Source: Pseudomonas frederiksbergensis
Lineage (GTDB): Bacteria; Pseudomonadota; Gammaproteobacteria; Pseudomonadales; Pseudomonadaceae
Length of the DNA stretch: 64,000 nucleotides
Direction of reading: 5' to 3'
Assembly: GCF_000802155.2 (NCBI RefSeq)
Contig: NZ_JQGJ02000009.1
Span: forward strand, 124,001-188,000
Within the stretch, counting starts at the first letter, position 1. Each line of letters opens with the position of its first letter. Of the stretch, positions 35,509-44,346 are shown in pieces. A program made the translations under genes and the position numbers. Below the pieces are notes generated by a model. It made no database searches. It was not told the origin of the DNA and saw nothing but the letters and a program-made list of their open reading frames with translations.

Positions 35509-37092
35509 ATGACCAAACAGGCCGCCGAAGTCGCGAAACGCCGCACTTTCGCCATTATTTCCCACCCCGATGCCGGTAAGACCACCATCACCGAAAAGCT
35601 CTTGCTGATGGGCAAGGCGATTGCGGTGGCCGGCACGGTGAAATCCCGCAAGTCCGACCGCCATGCCACCTCCGACTGGATGGAGATGGAAAAGCAGCGG
35701 GGTATCTCCATTACCACGTCGGTCATGCAGTTCCCGTATCGCGATCACATGATCAACCTGCTCGACACCCCGGGCCACGAAGACTTTTCCGAAGACACCT
35801 ACCGCACCCTGACCGCTGTGGACTCGGCACTGATGGTCCTCGACGGCGGTAAGGGCGTCGAGCCACGGACCATCGCGCTGATGGACGTCTGCCGTCTGCG
35901 GGACACGCCTATCGTCAGCTTCATCAACAAACTCGACCGCGACATCCGCGACCCGATCGAACTGCTCGACGAAATCGAAGCGGTCCTGAAGATCAAGGCC
36001 GCGCCGATCACCTGGCCGATCGGTTGCTACCGCGACTTCAAGGGCGTGTACCACTTGGCCGACGACTACATCATCGTCTACACCCCCGGCCACGGTCATG
36101 AGCGCACCGAAACCAAGATCATCCAGAAGCTCGACTCCGACGAAGCCCGCACGCACCTGGGTGACGAGTACGATCGTTTTGTCGAGCAACTGGAACTGGT
36201 GCAGGGCGCCTGCCATGAGTTCAACCAGCAGGAATTCATCGACGGCCAACTGACCCCGGTGTTCTTCGGTACCGCCCTGGGCAACTTCGGTGTCGACCAT
36301 GTGCTCGACGCCGTGGTCGACTGGGCCCCGCGCCCGCTGCCGCGTGTCGCCAACGAGCGCACCGTGGAGCCGGTGGAAGAAAAGTTCACAGGCTTTGTGT
36401 TCAAGATCCAGGCGAACATGGACCCCAAGCACCGCGACCGCATCGCATTCATGCGCATCTGCTCCGGCAAATACGAAAAAGGCATGAAGATGCGCCACGT
36501 GCGCACCGGCAAGGACGTGCGCATCGGCGACGCCTTGACCTTCTTCTCCTCGGAACGCGAGCAACTGGAAGAAGCCTTCGCCGGCGACATCATTGGCCTG
36601 CACAACCATGGCACCATCCAGATCGGCGACACCTTCACCGAAGGCGAGGCCCTTGGCTTCACCGGCATCCCGCACTTCGCCCCGGAACTGTTCCGCCGCG
36701 TACGCCTGAAGGACCCGCTCAAGTCCAAGCAACTGCGCCAAGGTTTGCAGCAACTGGCCGAAGAGGGCGCCACCCAGGTGTTCTTCCCGGAGCGAAGCAA
36801 CGACATCATCCTCGGCGCGGTCGGTGTGCTGCAGTTCGATGTGGTCGCCAGCCGCCTGAAAGAGGAATACAAGGTCGAGTGCTCCTACGAGCCGATCACC
36901 GTGTACTCCGCCCGTTGGGTCGAATGCGGTGACAAGAAAAAGCTCGAGGAATTTTCCAATAAGGCCGTGGAAAACCTCGCGCTGGATGGCGGTGGGCATT
37001 TGACCTACCTGGCGCCAACACGTGTCAACCTGGCGCTGATGGAAGAGCGCTGGCCGGATGTGAAATTCCGCGCGACGCGGGAGCATCATTAA
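35509..37092 (+). CDS. prfC: Peptide chain release factor 3
   Basis: A 527-aa translational GTPase that recycles RF1/RF2 from the ribosome after termination. G motifs: SHPDAGKTTITEKLL (P loop, about residues 19-33), EKQRGISITTSVM (switch I), LLDTPGHEDFSEDTYR (G3) and FINKLDRD (G4). Elongation-factor-like beta-barrel domains follow. Normal length, with a terminator directly after. The long antisense open frame on the minus strand is a shadow of codon bias. Confidence 0.97.
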   Translation: MTKQAAEVAKRRTFAIISHPDAGKTTITEKLLLMGKAIAVAGTVKSRKSDRHATSDWMEMEKQRGISITTSVMQFPYRDHMINLLDTPGHEDFSEDTYRTLTAVDSALMVLDGGKGVEPRTIALMDVCRLRDTPIVSFINKLDRDIRDPIELLDEIEAVLKIKAAPITWPIGCYRDFKGVYHLADDYIIVYTPGHGHERTETKIIQKLDSDEARTHLGDEYDRFVEQLELVQGACHEFNQQEFIDGQLTPVFFGTALGNFGVDHVLDAVVDWAPRPLPRVANERTVEPVEEKFTGFVFKIQANMDPKHRDRIAFMRICSGKYEKGMKMRHVRTGKDVRIGDALTFFSSEREQLEEAFAGDIIGLHNHGTIQIGDTFTEGEALGFTGIPHFAPELFRRVRLKDPLKSKQLRQGLQQLAEEGATQVFFPERSNDIILGAVGVLQFDVVASRLKEEYKVECSYEPITVYSARWVECGDKKKLEEFSNKAVENLALDGGGHLTYLAPTRVNLALMEERWPDVKFRATREHH

Positions 37093-37110
37093 GCATCAAG
37101 CGTGAAACCG

Positions 37111-37144
37111 AAAACCCCGCTGCGAAAGTTGCGGGGTTTTTTAT
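37111..37144 (+). terminator. Terminator of prfC
   Basis: AAAACCCCGC (37111-37120) pairs with GCGGGGTTTT (37131-37140), followed by more T. It starts 18 bases after the stop codon. Confidence 0.9.
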
Positions 37145-37309
37145 AGCGCGTTGAGTGAAGGATTGTTGGGGTAATTGCTCGACCACCTGAGCCTTGGTCC
37201 AGATGCTACCGCTGGCGCCAAATTCGATGAAATCCTCGACGATCAGGCGAGAGATTGCCGCTGCGTCACGCCGTGTGTCTTCGCATAAAAGGCTATGTTC
37301 CAGTTGCAT
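37145..37309 (-). pseudogene. N-terminal fragment of a DUF4440/NTF2-like protein
   Basis: From ATG 37309 about 50 residues (MQLEHSLLCEDTRRDAAAIS, LIVEDFIEFGASGSIWTKAQ, VVEQLP) match the start of small DUF4440 (nuclear transport factor 2-like) proteins, normally about 120 aa. The similarity stops where the prfC terminator and coding sequence begin, so the rest of the gene has been lost. It is probably non-functional. Confidence 0.65.
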
Positions 37310-37421
37310 CGGGGTTTGCGACAGAGTTATGTCGGGGAGCCTTTGAAGAATTTCGGCCTACCATAGCGCAGGCGAGGCCTTTGGCGGATGCGAGCTCCCG
37401 TTAAAAAACTTTGTGAGGTAG
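37310..37421. other. Intergenic stretch before the REPIN
   Basis: No gene or site is recognised here. The rest of the gap to 37682 is the REP pair (37422-37510) and the leader of the small acidic protein. Confidence 0.4.
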
Positions 37422-37510
37422 CTGTGGGAGCAAAGCTTGCTCGCGAAACCGGTGGTCAGCTTGCCTGGATGATGGATGTATCGTCCTCGCGAGCAAGCCC
37501 GCTCCCATAG
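37422..37510. repeat. REPIN (two inverted REP sequences)
   Basis: Two REP cores in opposite orientation, GTGGGAGCAAAGCTTGCTCGCGA and TCGCGAGCAAGCCCGCTCCC (each shown here only by its ends, GTGGGAGC and GCTCCC), are separated by about 50 bases. This is the doublet arrangement mobilised by RAYT transposases in pseudomonads. No RAYT gene lies in the window. Confidence 0.8.
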
Positions 37511-37682
37511 AAGGTTTGTGGTGTTAGTAGGTTTGGAGATAACCCTTATTCGAAACCAATCTGTAGAACGGCGGCATTTCCAGCTGTTCCGGGGCGTCCT
37601 ATTTGATGAACCGTTCTATTCATAATTAGCTTCTCTTAGGCGCCGTCGGGCTCTGCTTTATCCGAAAAGAAGGAATTGGGCT

Positions 37683-37934
37683 ATGAATAAGCTGTTGCGC
37701 ATGATGTTTTTGCTGAAGGTATTGGTGTTGCTGTCCCTCGGTTCTACGGCTGCGTGGGCTGAGTGTGATGAGCATGAGAAACACGCATCGAGCGGGGCGG
37801 TGGCGCAGGGCGAGTTTATGCTTGCCGCGACCGATGCGGATGCAGGCGATCCGGACGATGGCGAGGATGATGATGGTTCGCCAGTCGATATGCCGGATGA
37901 GGATGAGGATGCGGAGGGCGATAGCCAGACGTAG
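37683..37934 (+). CDS. Small secreted, extremely acidic protein
   Basis: An 83-aa precursor with a clear signal peptide (FLLKVLVLLSLGSTAAWA, cleavage near residue 26). The mature part is extremely rich in Asp and Glu (DADAGDPDDGEDDDGSPVDM and DEDEDAEGD). AAGGAA precedes ATG 37683, and a strong terminator follows the stop, which supports it as a real single-gene unit. No family is recognised. The acidic tail could bind calcium or other cations, but that is inference. Confidence 0.72.
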   Translation: MNKLLRMMFLLKVLVLLSLGSTAAWAECDEHEKHASSGAVAQGEFMLAATDADAGDPDDGEDDDGSPVDMPDEDEDAEGDSQT

Positions 37935-37947
37935 AACATCCGACATG

Positions 37948-37984
37948 AAAAAACCTCCAGCCTTGGTCGGACTGGAGGTTTTTT
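37948..37984 (+). terminator. Terminator of the small acidic protein gene
   Basis: A 13-bp stem, AAAAAACCTCCAG / CTGGAGGTTTTTT, with an 11-base loop lies 13 bases after the stop codon. Confidence 0.9.
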
Positions 37985-38192
37985 ATTGCCTCGAGGGCGG
38001 GGGCTCCCGCTGGAGCGGTCCGACGTTCCGGGCGCAGTAGGCCGAAAAGAGTCGGAGGATTACTTGTTTGTCTCATACGAAAAAGCTGAGACCACCTGTC
38101 AGGTCTGACAGTAGACGGATTTTCGTGTGGCTCTTATAACCATTGGAAATGGCTGCCCGATGGCTCATCAGTTCCGGGAAAGGAGATCAAAC

Positions 38193-38660
38193 ATGAAAAT
38201 CAGTGACCAGCATCCTGAAGCCTCTGGTTGGATGAAGGGATCTGTAGGAGGTGTTGAGTTTGAAGTTTTGAAGGATTTGACACTGATTGCTGATGACGGG
38301 GGCACTGATTTCGTAGTTCAAGCCGATTGGACATCAAATAATGGTGGAGCAAGACAGTTGACGTTTTATTTCCCTCCTGGTGGCCCAGGGATATACACGT
38401 TGGACTCATTAGCTAAGGCTTTTTATGAAATAGAAGGAAAGCTCGAGCCTTGGCAACGCGGCTACATCACGCGCAAGAGCACGGATTTTTCCTCACCTGA
38501 CCATAATCATTGGTGCGCGGAGATCGAGTTCAAATTCGACGTCAGCATCGACGGCCTGGCTATCCAGATAAATGGGACGGGCAGCCTCAGAGGCGCTTCG
38601 CCCTGGAGTAAGCGTGAATCTTCTGTATTTCGTCGACGTCGGGGAATAGGCACAGCGTAG
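38193..38660 (+). CDS. Hypothetical protein
   Basis: A 155-aa soluble protein without signal peptide or membrane segment and with a mainly beta-like composition (FVVQADWTSNNGGARQLTFY, EIEFKFDVSIDGLAIQINGT). I do not recognise a family. ATG 38193 has an ideal AAAGGAGAT upstream, which favours it over the earlier in-frame start. Base composition is lower in GC than the neighbouring dpp genes, consistent with acquisition. It converges with dppF and is separated from it by a REP. Confidence 0.65.
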   Translation: MKISDQHPEASGWMKGSVGGVEFEVLKDLTLIADDGGTDFVVQADWTSNNGGARQLTFYFPPGGPGIYTLDSLAKAFYEIEGKLEPWQRGYITRKSTDFSSPDHNHWCAEIEFKFDVSIDGLAIQINGTGSLRGASPWSKRESSVFRRRRGIGTA

Positions 38661-38687
38661 TGGCGAGAGAGCTTGCTCCCTCGCCAC
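38660..38687. repeat. REP palindrome between converging genes
   Basis: GTGGCGAG (38660-38667) pairs with CTCGCCAC (38680-38687) around AGAGCTTGCTCC. This is a typical REP overlapping the stop of the hypothetical gene. Confidence 0.8.
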
Positions 38688-38707
38688 GGATCCTTCGCTA
38701 AACCGCC

Positions 38708-39688
38708 TTACGCCGCACCATCCAGAAACCGCTCGGCGTAGTGACACGCTACCAAACGGTTATCGAGTGGGCGAAGCGCCGGTTCTTCAGTCTTGCAACG
38801 CTCGGTCGCGTACGGGCAACGCTTGTGGAAGGCGCAGCCGGACGGCGGGTTGAGCGGGTTGGGCAGTTCGCCGACGATCTTGATCTTCGGCTTGTTCGGG
38901 TCCGGGTGGATGGTTGGTGTGGCCGACAGCAGCGCCTGGGTGTACGGGTGCAACGGGCGGCTGTAGATGTTCTCGTTGGGGCCCATTTCCACCGGGCGGC
39001 CGAGGTACATCACCATCACGTCGTCGGCTACGTGCTGCACCACCGCCAGGTTGTGGGAAATGAACACGTAGGCGGTGTTGAATTCCTGCTGCAGGTCCAT
39101 GAACAGGTTCAGCACCTGAGCCTGGATCGACACGTCCAGTGCCGAGGTCGGTTCGTCCGCCACCAGCACCTTGGGTTGCAGCATCATGGCGCGGGCCAGG
39201 GCGATGCGCTGGCGCTGGCCGCCGGAGAACATGTGCGGGTAGCGCTGGTAATGCTCGGGGCGCAAGCCCACCTGCTTCATCATCGCCTGGACTTTTTCCC
39301 GCCGCTCGGTGGCCGACAGGTTGGTGTTGATCAGCAATGGCTCGGCCAGCTGATCACCGATTTTCTGTCGTGGATTGAGAGAAGCGTACGGACTCTGAAA
39401 GACCATCTGCACGTCTTTGCGCAATTGCTTGCGTTCGGCCTTGTTGGCGCCGGCGACTTCCTGGCCGGCGATTTTCAAGGAGCCGGCGGACGGTTCTTCG
39501 ATCAGCGTCAGGGCCCGGGCGAGGGTGGATTTGCCGCAACCGGATTCACCCACCACGGCCAGGGTCTTGCCGGCTTCCAGTTCGAACGACACACCGTTGA
39601 GGGCGCGCACGGTCGCATGGCCCTTGAACATGCCACGGGACACTTCGTAGTGACGGGTCAGGTCACGGGCGGTAAGTACGACGGCCAT
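38708..39688 (-). CDS. dppF: Dipeptide ABC transporter ATP-binding protein DppF
   Basis: A 326-aa cytoplasmic ATPase of the Dpp/Opp importer. Walker A VGESGCGKST, signature FSGGQRQRIALARAM, Walker B VLVADEPTSALD. The C-terminal oligopeptide-transporter extension has the Cys cluster GCAFHKRCPYATERCKTEEPA. ATG 39688 overlaps the dppD stop by one base (TGATG); a GTG one codon earlier is possible. It is the last gene of the dpp cluster, homologous by order to PA4506. Confidence 0.94.
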   Translation of the reverse strand: MAVVLTARDLTRHYEVSRGMFKGHATVRALNGVSFELEAGKTLAVVGESGCGKSTLARALTLIEEPSAGSLKIAGQEVAGANKAERKQLRKDVQMVFQSPYASLNPRQKIGDQLAEPLLINTNLSATERREKVQAMMKQVGLRPEHYQRYPHMFSGGQRQRIALARAMMLQPKVLVADEPTSALDVSIQAQVLNLFMDLQQEFNTAYVFISHNLAVVQHVADDVMVMYLGRPVEMGPNENIYSRPLHPYTQALLSATPTIHPDPNKPKIKIVGELPNPLNPPSGCAFHKRCPYATERCKTEEPALRPLDNRLVACHYAERFLDGAA

Positions 39689-40656
39689 CACGCCACCTCC
39701 TGGTTCAACGGGTAGAAGCAGCGGGCGAGGCTGTTGGATTTCGGATCGAGCGCCGGGCGTTGTTGACGGCAGTTGTCCTGCACGTACGGGCAGCGCGGCG
39801 ACAGCAGGCAGCCCTGCGGACGGTCGTAGCGACCGGGGACGATGCCGGGCAAGGTCGCCAGGCGCTCGGCGCCCATGCTGTGTTCCGGAATCGCCGCCAG
39901 CAGCGCTTCGCTGTAGGGATGGGCGGGGATGTCGAACAGTTCGGGCACCTTACCGACTTCCACGGCCTGGCCGGCGTACATCACGCACACGCGCTGGGCG
40001 GTTTCGGCGACGACGGCGAGGTCGTGGGTGATCAGCACCAGGCCCATGTTCTGCTCTTTTTGCAGGGCCAGCAGCAGGTCCATGATCTGCGCCTGGATGG
40101 TCACGTCGAGGGCGGTGGTCGGTTCGTCGGCGATCAGCAGCTTCGGCTCGCCGGCAATCGCCATGGCAATCGCCACACGCTGGCTCATGCCGCCGGACAG
40201 TTGATGCGGGTAGGCGTCCATGCGGCTGGCGGCGCCGGGGATCTCGACTTTTTCCAGCAGTTCGATGGCGCGCTTGCGGGCGGCCTTGCCGGACATCTTC
40301 AGGTGCAGGCGCAGCACTTCTTCGATCTGGAAACCCACGGTGTAGCTGGGGTTGAGCGCGGTCATCGGATCCTGGAAGACCATCGCCAGGTCCTTGCCGA
40401 CGATCTGCCGACGCTGGCGGTTGCTCAGCTTGAGCATGTTCTTGCCGTCGAAGTTCAGCGCGTCGGCGGTGACGATGCCAGGGTGCTCGATCAGGCCCAT
40501 CAGCGCCATCATGGTCACGGATTTACCCGAGCCCGATTCGCCGACGATCGCCAGGACTTCGCCTTTTTCCACGCTCAGGTCCAGGCCGTCGACCACCGGC
40601 ACGGCGGTGGCGTCGCCGAAGCGGACGTTGAGATTCTTGATTTCTAGCAGTGACAT
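39688..40656 (-). CDS. dppD: Dipeptide ABC transporter ATP-binding protein DppD
   Basis: A 322-aa ATPase partner of DppF. Walker A VGESGSGKSV, signature LSGGMSQRVAIAMAI, Walker B LLIADEPTTALD, and C-terminal Cys motif GCLLSPRCPYVQDNCRQQRPA. ATG 40656 (MSLLEIKNLNVRFGD) has GAGGAGA upstream; the longer frame adds an unlikely leader. It lies ten bases after dppC and is coupled to dppF. Confidence 0.94.
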   Translation of the reverse strand: MSLLEIKNLNVRFGDATAVPVVDGLDLSVEKGEVLAIVGESGSGKSVTMMALMGLIEHPGIVTADALNFDGKNMLKLSNRQRRQIVGKDLAMVFQDPMTALNPSYTVGFQIEEVLRLHLKMSGKAARKRAIELLEKVEIPGAASRMDAYPHQLSGGMSQRVAIAMAIAGEPKLLIADEPTTALDVTIQAQIMDLLLALQKEQNMGLVLITHDLAVVAETAQRVCVMYAGQAVEVGKVPELFDIPAHPYSEALLAAIPEHSMGAERLATLPGIVPGRYDRPQGCLLSPRCPYVQDNCRQQRPALDPKSNSLARCFYPLNQEVA

Positions 40657-40666
40657 GGGAATCTCC

Positions 40667-41578
40667 TCAGGCGGCATTCTTGAGTTTCGGGTCCAGCGCA
40701 TCGCGCAGCCCGTCGCCCATCAAGTTGATTGCCAGCACGCTGAGCAAAATGGTCAAGCCAGGCAGGCTCACGACCCACCAGGCGCGTTCGATGTAGTCGC
40801 GGGCCGAGGCCAGCATGGTGCCCCACTCGGGGGTGGGCGGCTGGACGCCGAGGCCGAGGAAGCCCAGGGCGGCGGCGTCGAGGATCGCCGAGGAAAAGCT
40901 CAGCGTTGCCTGGACGATCAGCGGTGCCATGCAGTTGGGCAGCACGGTGATGAACATCAGACGCGGCAGGCCGGCACCGGCCAGGCGGGCGGCGGTCACG
41001 TAGTCGCGGTTCAGCTCGCCCATCACGGCAGCGCGGGTCAGGCGCACGTAGGATGGCAGCGAGACGATGGCGATGGCGATCACGGTGTTGATCAGGCCTG
41101 GGCCGAGGATGGCGACGATCGCCACGGCCAGCAGCAAGGACGGCAGGGCGAGCATGATGTCCATCAGGCGCATGATGGTCGGGCCGAGGATACGCGGGAA
41201 GAATCCGGCGAACAGGCCCAGCAGGATGCCCGGGATCAACGACATCACCACCGACGACAAGCCGATCAGCAGCGACAGCCGCGAACCCTGGATCAGCCGC
41301 GAGAGCAGGTCGCGGCCCAGCTCGTCGGTGCCCAGCAAAAATTGCATCTGCCCGCCTTCGAGCCAGGCCGGCGGCGTCAGCAGGAAGTCGCGATATTGCT
41401 CGCTCGGATCGTGAGGCGCGACCCACGGGGCGAAGATCGCGCAGAACACGATCAGGGTCATGAACAGCAGCCCGGCGACAGCGCCCTTGTTGCGGGAGAA
41501 CGCTTGCCAGAATTCTTTGTACGGGGATGGGTACAGCAGGCTTTGATCGACTGCTACCGCGGTAGTTGGAGTACTCAT
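40667..41578 (-). CDS. dppC: Dipeptide ABC transporter permease DppC
   Basis: A 303-aa inner-membrane permease with an N-terminal OppC-type cytoplasmic tail (PSPYKEFWQAFSRNKGAVAG), a first helix, a periplasmic loop with FLLGTDELGRDLLSRLIQGSR, and the core permease domain ending RDALDPKLKNAA. The EAA-type loop includes YVTAARLAGAGLPRLMFITVLP. It pairs with DppB. ATG 41578 (MSTPTTAVAVD) lies ten bases beyond the dppB stop. Confidence 0.94.
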   Translation of the reverse strand: MSTPTTAVAVDQSLLYPSPYKEFWQAFSRNKGAVAGLLFMTLIVFCAIFAPWVAPHDPSEQYRDFLLTPPAWLEGGQMQFLLGTDELGRDLLSRLIQGSRLSLLIGLSSVVMSLIPGILLGLFAGFFPRILGPTIMRLMDIMLALPSLLLAVAIVAILGPGLINTVIAIAIVSLPSYVRLTRAAVMGELNRDYVTAARLAGAGLPRLMFITVLPNCMAPLIVQATLSFSSAILDAAALGFLGLGVQPPTPEWGTMLASARDYIERAWWVVSLPGLTILLSVLAINLMGDGLRDALDPKLKNAA

Positions 41579-41588
41579 GGTCTTGATC

Positions 41589-42599
41589 TCAGCGCTGGTG
41601 ACGGATACGTGGGTTGGCAAAGCCGTAGAGAACGTCCACGACGAAGTTGACCAGAATCACCAGGCAGGCGATTAACAGGATGCCGTTCTGCACCACGGGA
41701 TAGTCCCGGGCGCCGATGGCTTCGATCAGCCACTTGCCGATGCCCGGCCAGGAGAAGATCGTTTCGGTCAGGACCGCACCGGCCAGCAGCGTGCCGACTT
41801 GCAGGCCGACCACGGTCAGCACCGGGATCAGCGCGTTGCGCAGGCCGTGCACGAACACCACTCGCGACGGCGACAGGCCCTTGGCCTTGGCGGTGCGGAT
41901 GTAGTCTTCGCGCAGCACTTCGAGCATCGAAGAGCGGGTCATGCGGGCGATCACCGCCAGCGGAATGGTGCCCAGCACGATGGCCGGCAGGATCAGGTGA
42001 TGCAGCGCATCGAGGAACGCGCCCGGCTCGTCGGCCAACAGCGTGTCGATCAGCATGAAGCCGGTTTTCGGCTCGATGTCGTAGAGCAGGTCGATGCGTC
42101 CCGACACCGGCGTCCAGCCCAGGGACACCGAGAAGAACATGATCAGGATCAGGCCCCACCAGAAGATCGGCATCGAATACCCCGCCAGGGAGATGCCCAT
42201 CACGCCATGGTCGAACAGCGATCCTCGCTTGAGTGCCGCGATCACCCCGGCCAGCAAGCCCAGGATACCGGCGAACAACAGCGCGGCCATGGACAGTTCC
42301 AGGGTCGCGGGAAACAGGGAGCTGAACTCGGTCCATACGCTTTCACGGGTGCGCAGCGATTCGCCGAGATCGCCCTGGGCCAGTTTGCCGATGTAGTCCA
42401 GGTACTGGGCATACAGCGGTTTGTTGAGGCCAAGGCGTTCCATTGCCTGTGCATGCATTTCGGGATCGACCCGACGTTCGCCCATCATCACTTCCACGGG
42501 GTCGCCGGGGATCATGCGAATCAACGCGAAGGTCAGCAAGGTGATGCCGAAGAACGTGGGGATTAATAATCCCAGTCGGCGGGCAATAAAACTAAACAT
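41589..42599 (-). CDS. dppB: Dipeptide ABC transporter permease DppB
   Basis: A 336-aa inner-membrane permease. It starts with a typical membrane helix (FIARRLGLLIPTFFGITLLT), followed by a long periplasmic loop (PGDPVEVMMGERRVDPEMHA) and the permease core with YIRTAKAKGLSPSRVVFVHG as the ATPase-contact loop. A hairpin at 42632-42665 separates it from the upstream dppA gene. Confidence 0.94.
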   Translation of the reverse strand: MFSFIARRLGLLIPTFFGITLLTFALIRMIPGDPVEVMMGERRVDPEMHAQAMERLGLNKPLYAQYLDYIGKLAQGDLGESLRTRESVWTEFSSLFPATLELSMAALLFAGILGLLAGVIAALKRGSLFDHGVMGISLAGYSMPIFWWGLILIMFFSVSLGWTPVSGRIDLLYDIEPKTGFMLIDTLLADEPGAFLDALHHLILPAIVLGTIPLAVIARMTRSSMLEVLREDYIRTAKAKGLSPSRVVFVHGLRNALIPVLTVVGLQVGTLLAGAVLTETIFSWPGIGKWLIEAIGARDYPVVQNGILLIACLVILVNFVVDVLYGFANPRIRHQR

Positions 42600-42631
42600 C
42601 TTCAGGTGTACCTCATCAGCCGGTTAGGCGT

Positions 42632-42665
42632 GCCCGGCGATTCTCGGGATCAAGAGTCGCCGGGC
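42632..42665. promoter_or_regulatory. Intercistronic hairpin between dppA and dppB
   Basis: GCCCGGCGA pairs with TCGCCGGGC, without a T run in the direction of the dpp transcript. Such hairpins after a binding-protein gene often stabilise its message so that it exceeds the permease; that role is inferred. On the plus strand it is followed by GTTTTC. Confidence 0.6.
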
Positions 42666-42675
42666 GTTTTCTTAT

Positions 42676-44271
42676 CTACTTCACCTGGGTGGTGGCGAAG
42701 TTGTTGGTGGTGAGCGGGCTAATCACGTAGCCCTCTACGTTCTTGCGCATTGCAGTGAACATCCGGGTGTGGGCCATGCTGATCCATGGCTGGTCCTGGT
42801 TGAAAATCACCTGGGCCTGTTCATAGAGCTTGGCGCGTTCCTCGGGGTTCACTGTGGCGCGTGCCTGGTCGAGCAGCGCCTGGAATTTCTCATTGCACCA
42901 GCGCGCGTAGTTTTCGCCGTTCTTGGCGGCCTCGCAACTGAGCATAGGCGTCAGGAAGTTATCCGGGTCGCCGTTGTCGCCCGCCCATCCGGCGGAGACC
43001 ATGTCGTGCTCGCCGTTTTTCGCGCGCTTGAGCATTTCGCCCCATTCCATCACGCGGATATCGACCTTGATCCCGACTTTCGCCAGGTCGGCCTGCATCA
43101 TCTGCGCGCCGAGCATCGGATTGGGGTTGGTCGGGCCGCCGCCGTTGCGGGTGAACAGCGTGAACACGGTGCCTTCCGGTACGCCGGCTTCCTTGAGCAA
43201 CTGGCGCGCCTTGTCGAGGTCGCGGGCCGGGTTCTTCAGGTCGTGGTTGAAGCCCAGCAGTGTCGGCGGGTACGGGTTGACCGCCACGGTAGCGTTGCCC
43301 TTGCCGAACAGCGCGTTGACGTAGGCTTCCTTGTCGAAGGCCAGGTCGATGGCTTTGCGTACCCGCACGTCGCTCATGTATTTGTGGCTGGTGTTCATGG
43401 CGGTGTAGGAAACGGTCATCGCGTCCAGCTCGGTGACCTTCAGGTTCGGGTCTTTCTTGACGCTGGGGATGTCGTCGGGTTTGGGATACAGCGCGATCTG
43501 GCACTCGTTGGTCTTGAGCTTCTGCATGCGCACGTTGTTGTCGGTGGCGATGGCCAAGATCAGCGCGTCCGCCGGCGGCTTGCCACGGAAGTAGTCCGGG
43601 TTGGCCTTGAAGCGAACCTGGGCGTCCTTGTTGTAGCGCTGGAACACGAACGGGCCGGTGCCGATCGGTTTGCTGTTGAGGTCGCCGGTTTTGTTGGCCT
43701 TGAGCAACTGGTCGGCGTATTCAGCCGGGTAGATCGAGGAAAAAGCCATGGCGATGTCGGCCAGGAACGGCGCTTCGCGGCGGGTCAGGCTGAACTTGAC
43801 CGTGTGTTCGTCGACTTTCTCGACGTTTTTGAGCAGTTCCTTAAAGCCCATGCTTTCAAAGTACGGGAAGCCCACGCTCGACAATTTGTGCCATGGGTGA
43901 TTCGGGTCCAGCTGACGCTGGAAACTCCAGACCACATCGTCGGCGTTCATGTCGCGGGTCGGCTTGAAGTAATCGGTGGTGTGGAATTTGACGCCCTTGC
44001 GCAAATGGAAGGTGTAGGTCAGGCCATCCTCACTGATGTCCCAGGATTCGGCCAGGGCCGGAATCACTTCGGTGGTGCCGGGCTTGAAGTCGGCCAGGCG
44101 GTTGAAAACGGTTTCCGCCGCAGCATCGGCGGTGACTGCAGTCGTGTACTGGACAATGTCGAAGCCTTCCGGGCTGGCTTCTGTGCAAACCACCAGGGGT
44201 TTGGCCGTGGCGCCAACGGCGACACTCAGCAGCGCGGCGGCGATGGCGGCGCGTAGGGGGTTCATGTTCAT
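42676..44271 (-). CDS. dppA: Dipeptide-binding protein (DppA family), adjacent to dppBCDF
   Basis: A 531-aa periplasmic binding protein of the SBP_bac_5 family with a signal peptide (PLRAAIAAALLSVAVGATA). Hallmarks: LVVCTEASPEGFDIVQYTTA, LTYTFHLRKGVKFHTTDYF, WAGDNGDPDNFLTPMLSCEA. ATG 44271 has AGAGGA upstream. By position it corresponds to PA4502, the binding protein next to dppB. It captures dipeptides and delivers them to DppBC. A terminator separates it from the upstream opdP, so it may begin its own transcript. Confidence 0.92.
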   Translation of the reverse strand: MNMNPLRAAIAAALLSVAVGATAKPLVVCTEASPEGFDIVQYTTAVTADAAAETVFNRLADFKPGTTEVIPALAESWDISEDGLTYTFHLRKGVKFHTTDYFKPTRDMNADDVVWSFQRQLDPNHPWHKLSSVGFPYFESMGFKELLKNVEKVDEHTVKFSLTRREAPFLADIAMAFSSIYPAEYADQLLKANKTGDLNSKPIGTGPFVFQRYNKDAQVRFKANPDYFRGKPPADALILAIATDNNVRMQKLKTNECQIALYPKPDDIPSVKKDPNLKVTELDAMTVSYTAMNTSHKYMSDVRVRKAIDLAFDKEAYVNALFGKGNATVAVNPYPPTLLGFNHDLKNPARDLDKARQLLKEAGVPEGTVFTLFTRNGGGPTNPNPMLGAQMMQADLAKVGIKVDIRVMEWGEMLKRAKNGEHDMVSAGWAGDNGDPDNFLTPMLSCEAAKNGENYARWCNEKFQALLDQARATVNPEERAKLYEQAQVIFNQDQPWISMAHTRMFTAMRKNVEGYVISPLTTNNFATTQVK

Positions 44272-44310
44272 CGTCAATCCTCTGCAATCGGTTGAACGGC
44301 AAAAAACCGA

Positions 44311-44335
44311 ACGGTCGACCTTGTGGGTCGACCGT
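44311..44335 (-). terminator. Terminator of opdP
   Basis: ACGGTCGACC / GGTCGACCGT, a perfect 10-bp stem with a 5-base loop, continues outward and is followed on the minus strand by TTTTTT (44301-44306). It lies directly after the opdP stop. Confidence 0.85.
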
Positions 44336-44346
44336 CGGTGGAAAGG

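Noticed and set aside
35488..37089. A 533-codon minus-strand open frame antisense to prfC
   Set aside because: It is a shadow of prfC codon bias; the plus-strand protein is an unmistakable release factor 3.
18160..38690. Repeated GTGGGAGC/GTGGCGAG palindromes as insertion-site marks of mobile elements
   Set aside because: They are ordinary intergenic Pseudomonas REP/REPIN sequences, and they do not bracket any of the accessory gene groups in a consistent way.
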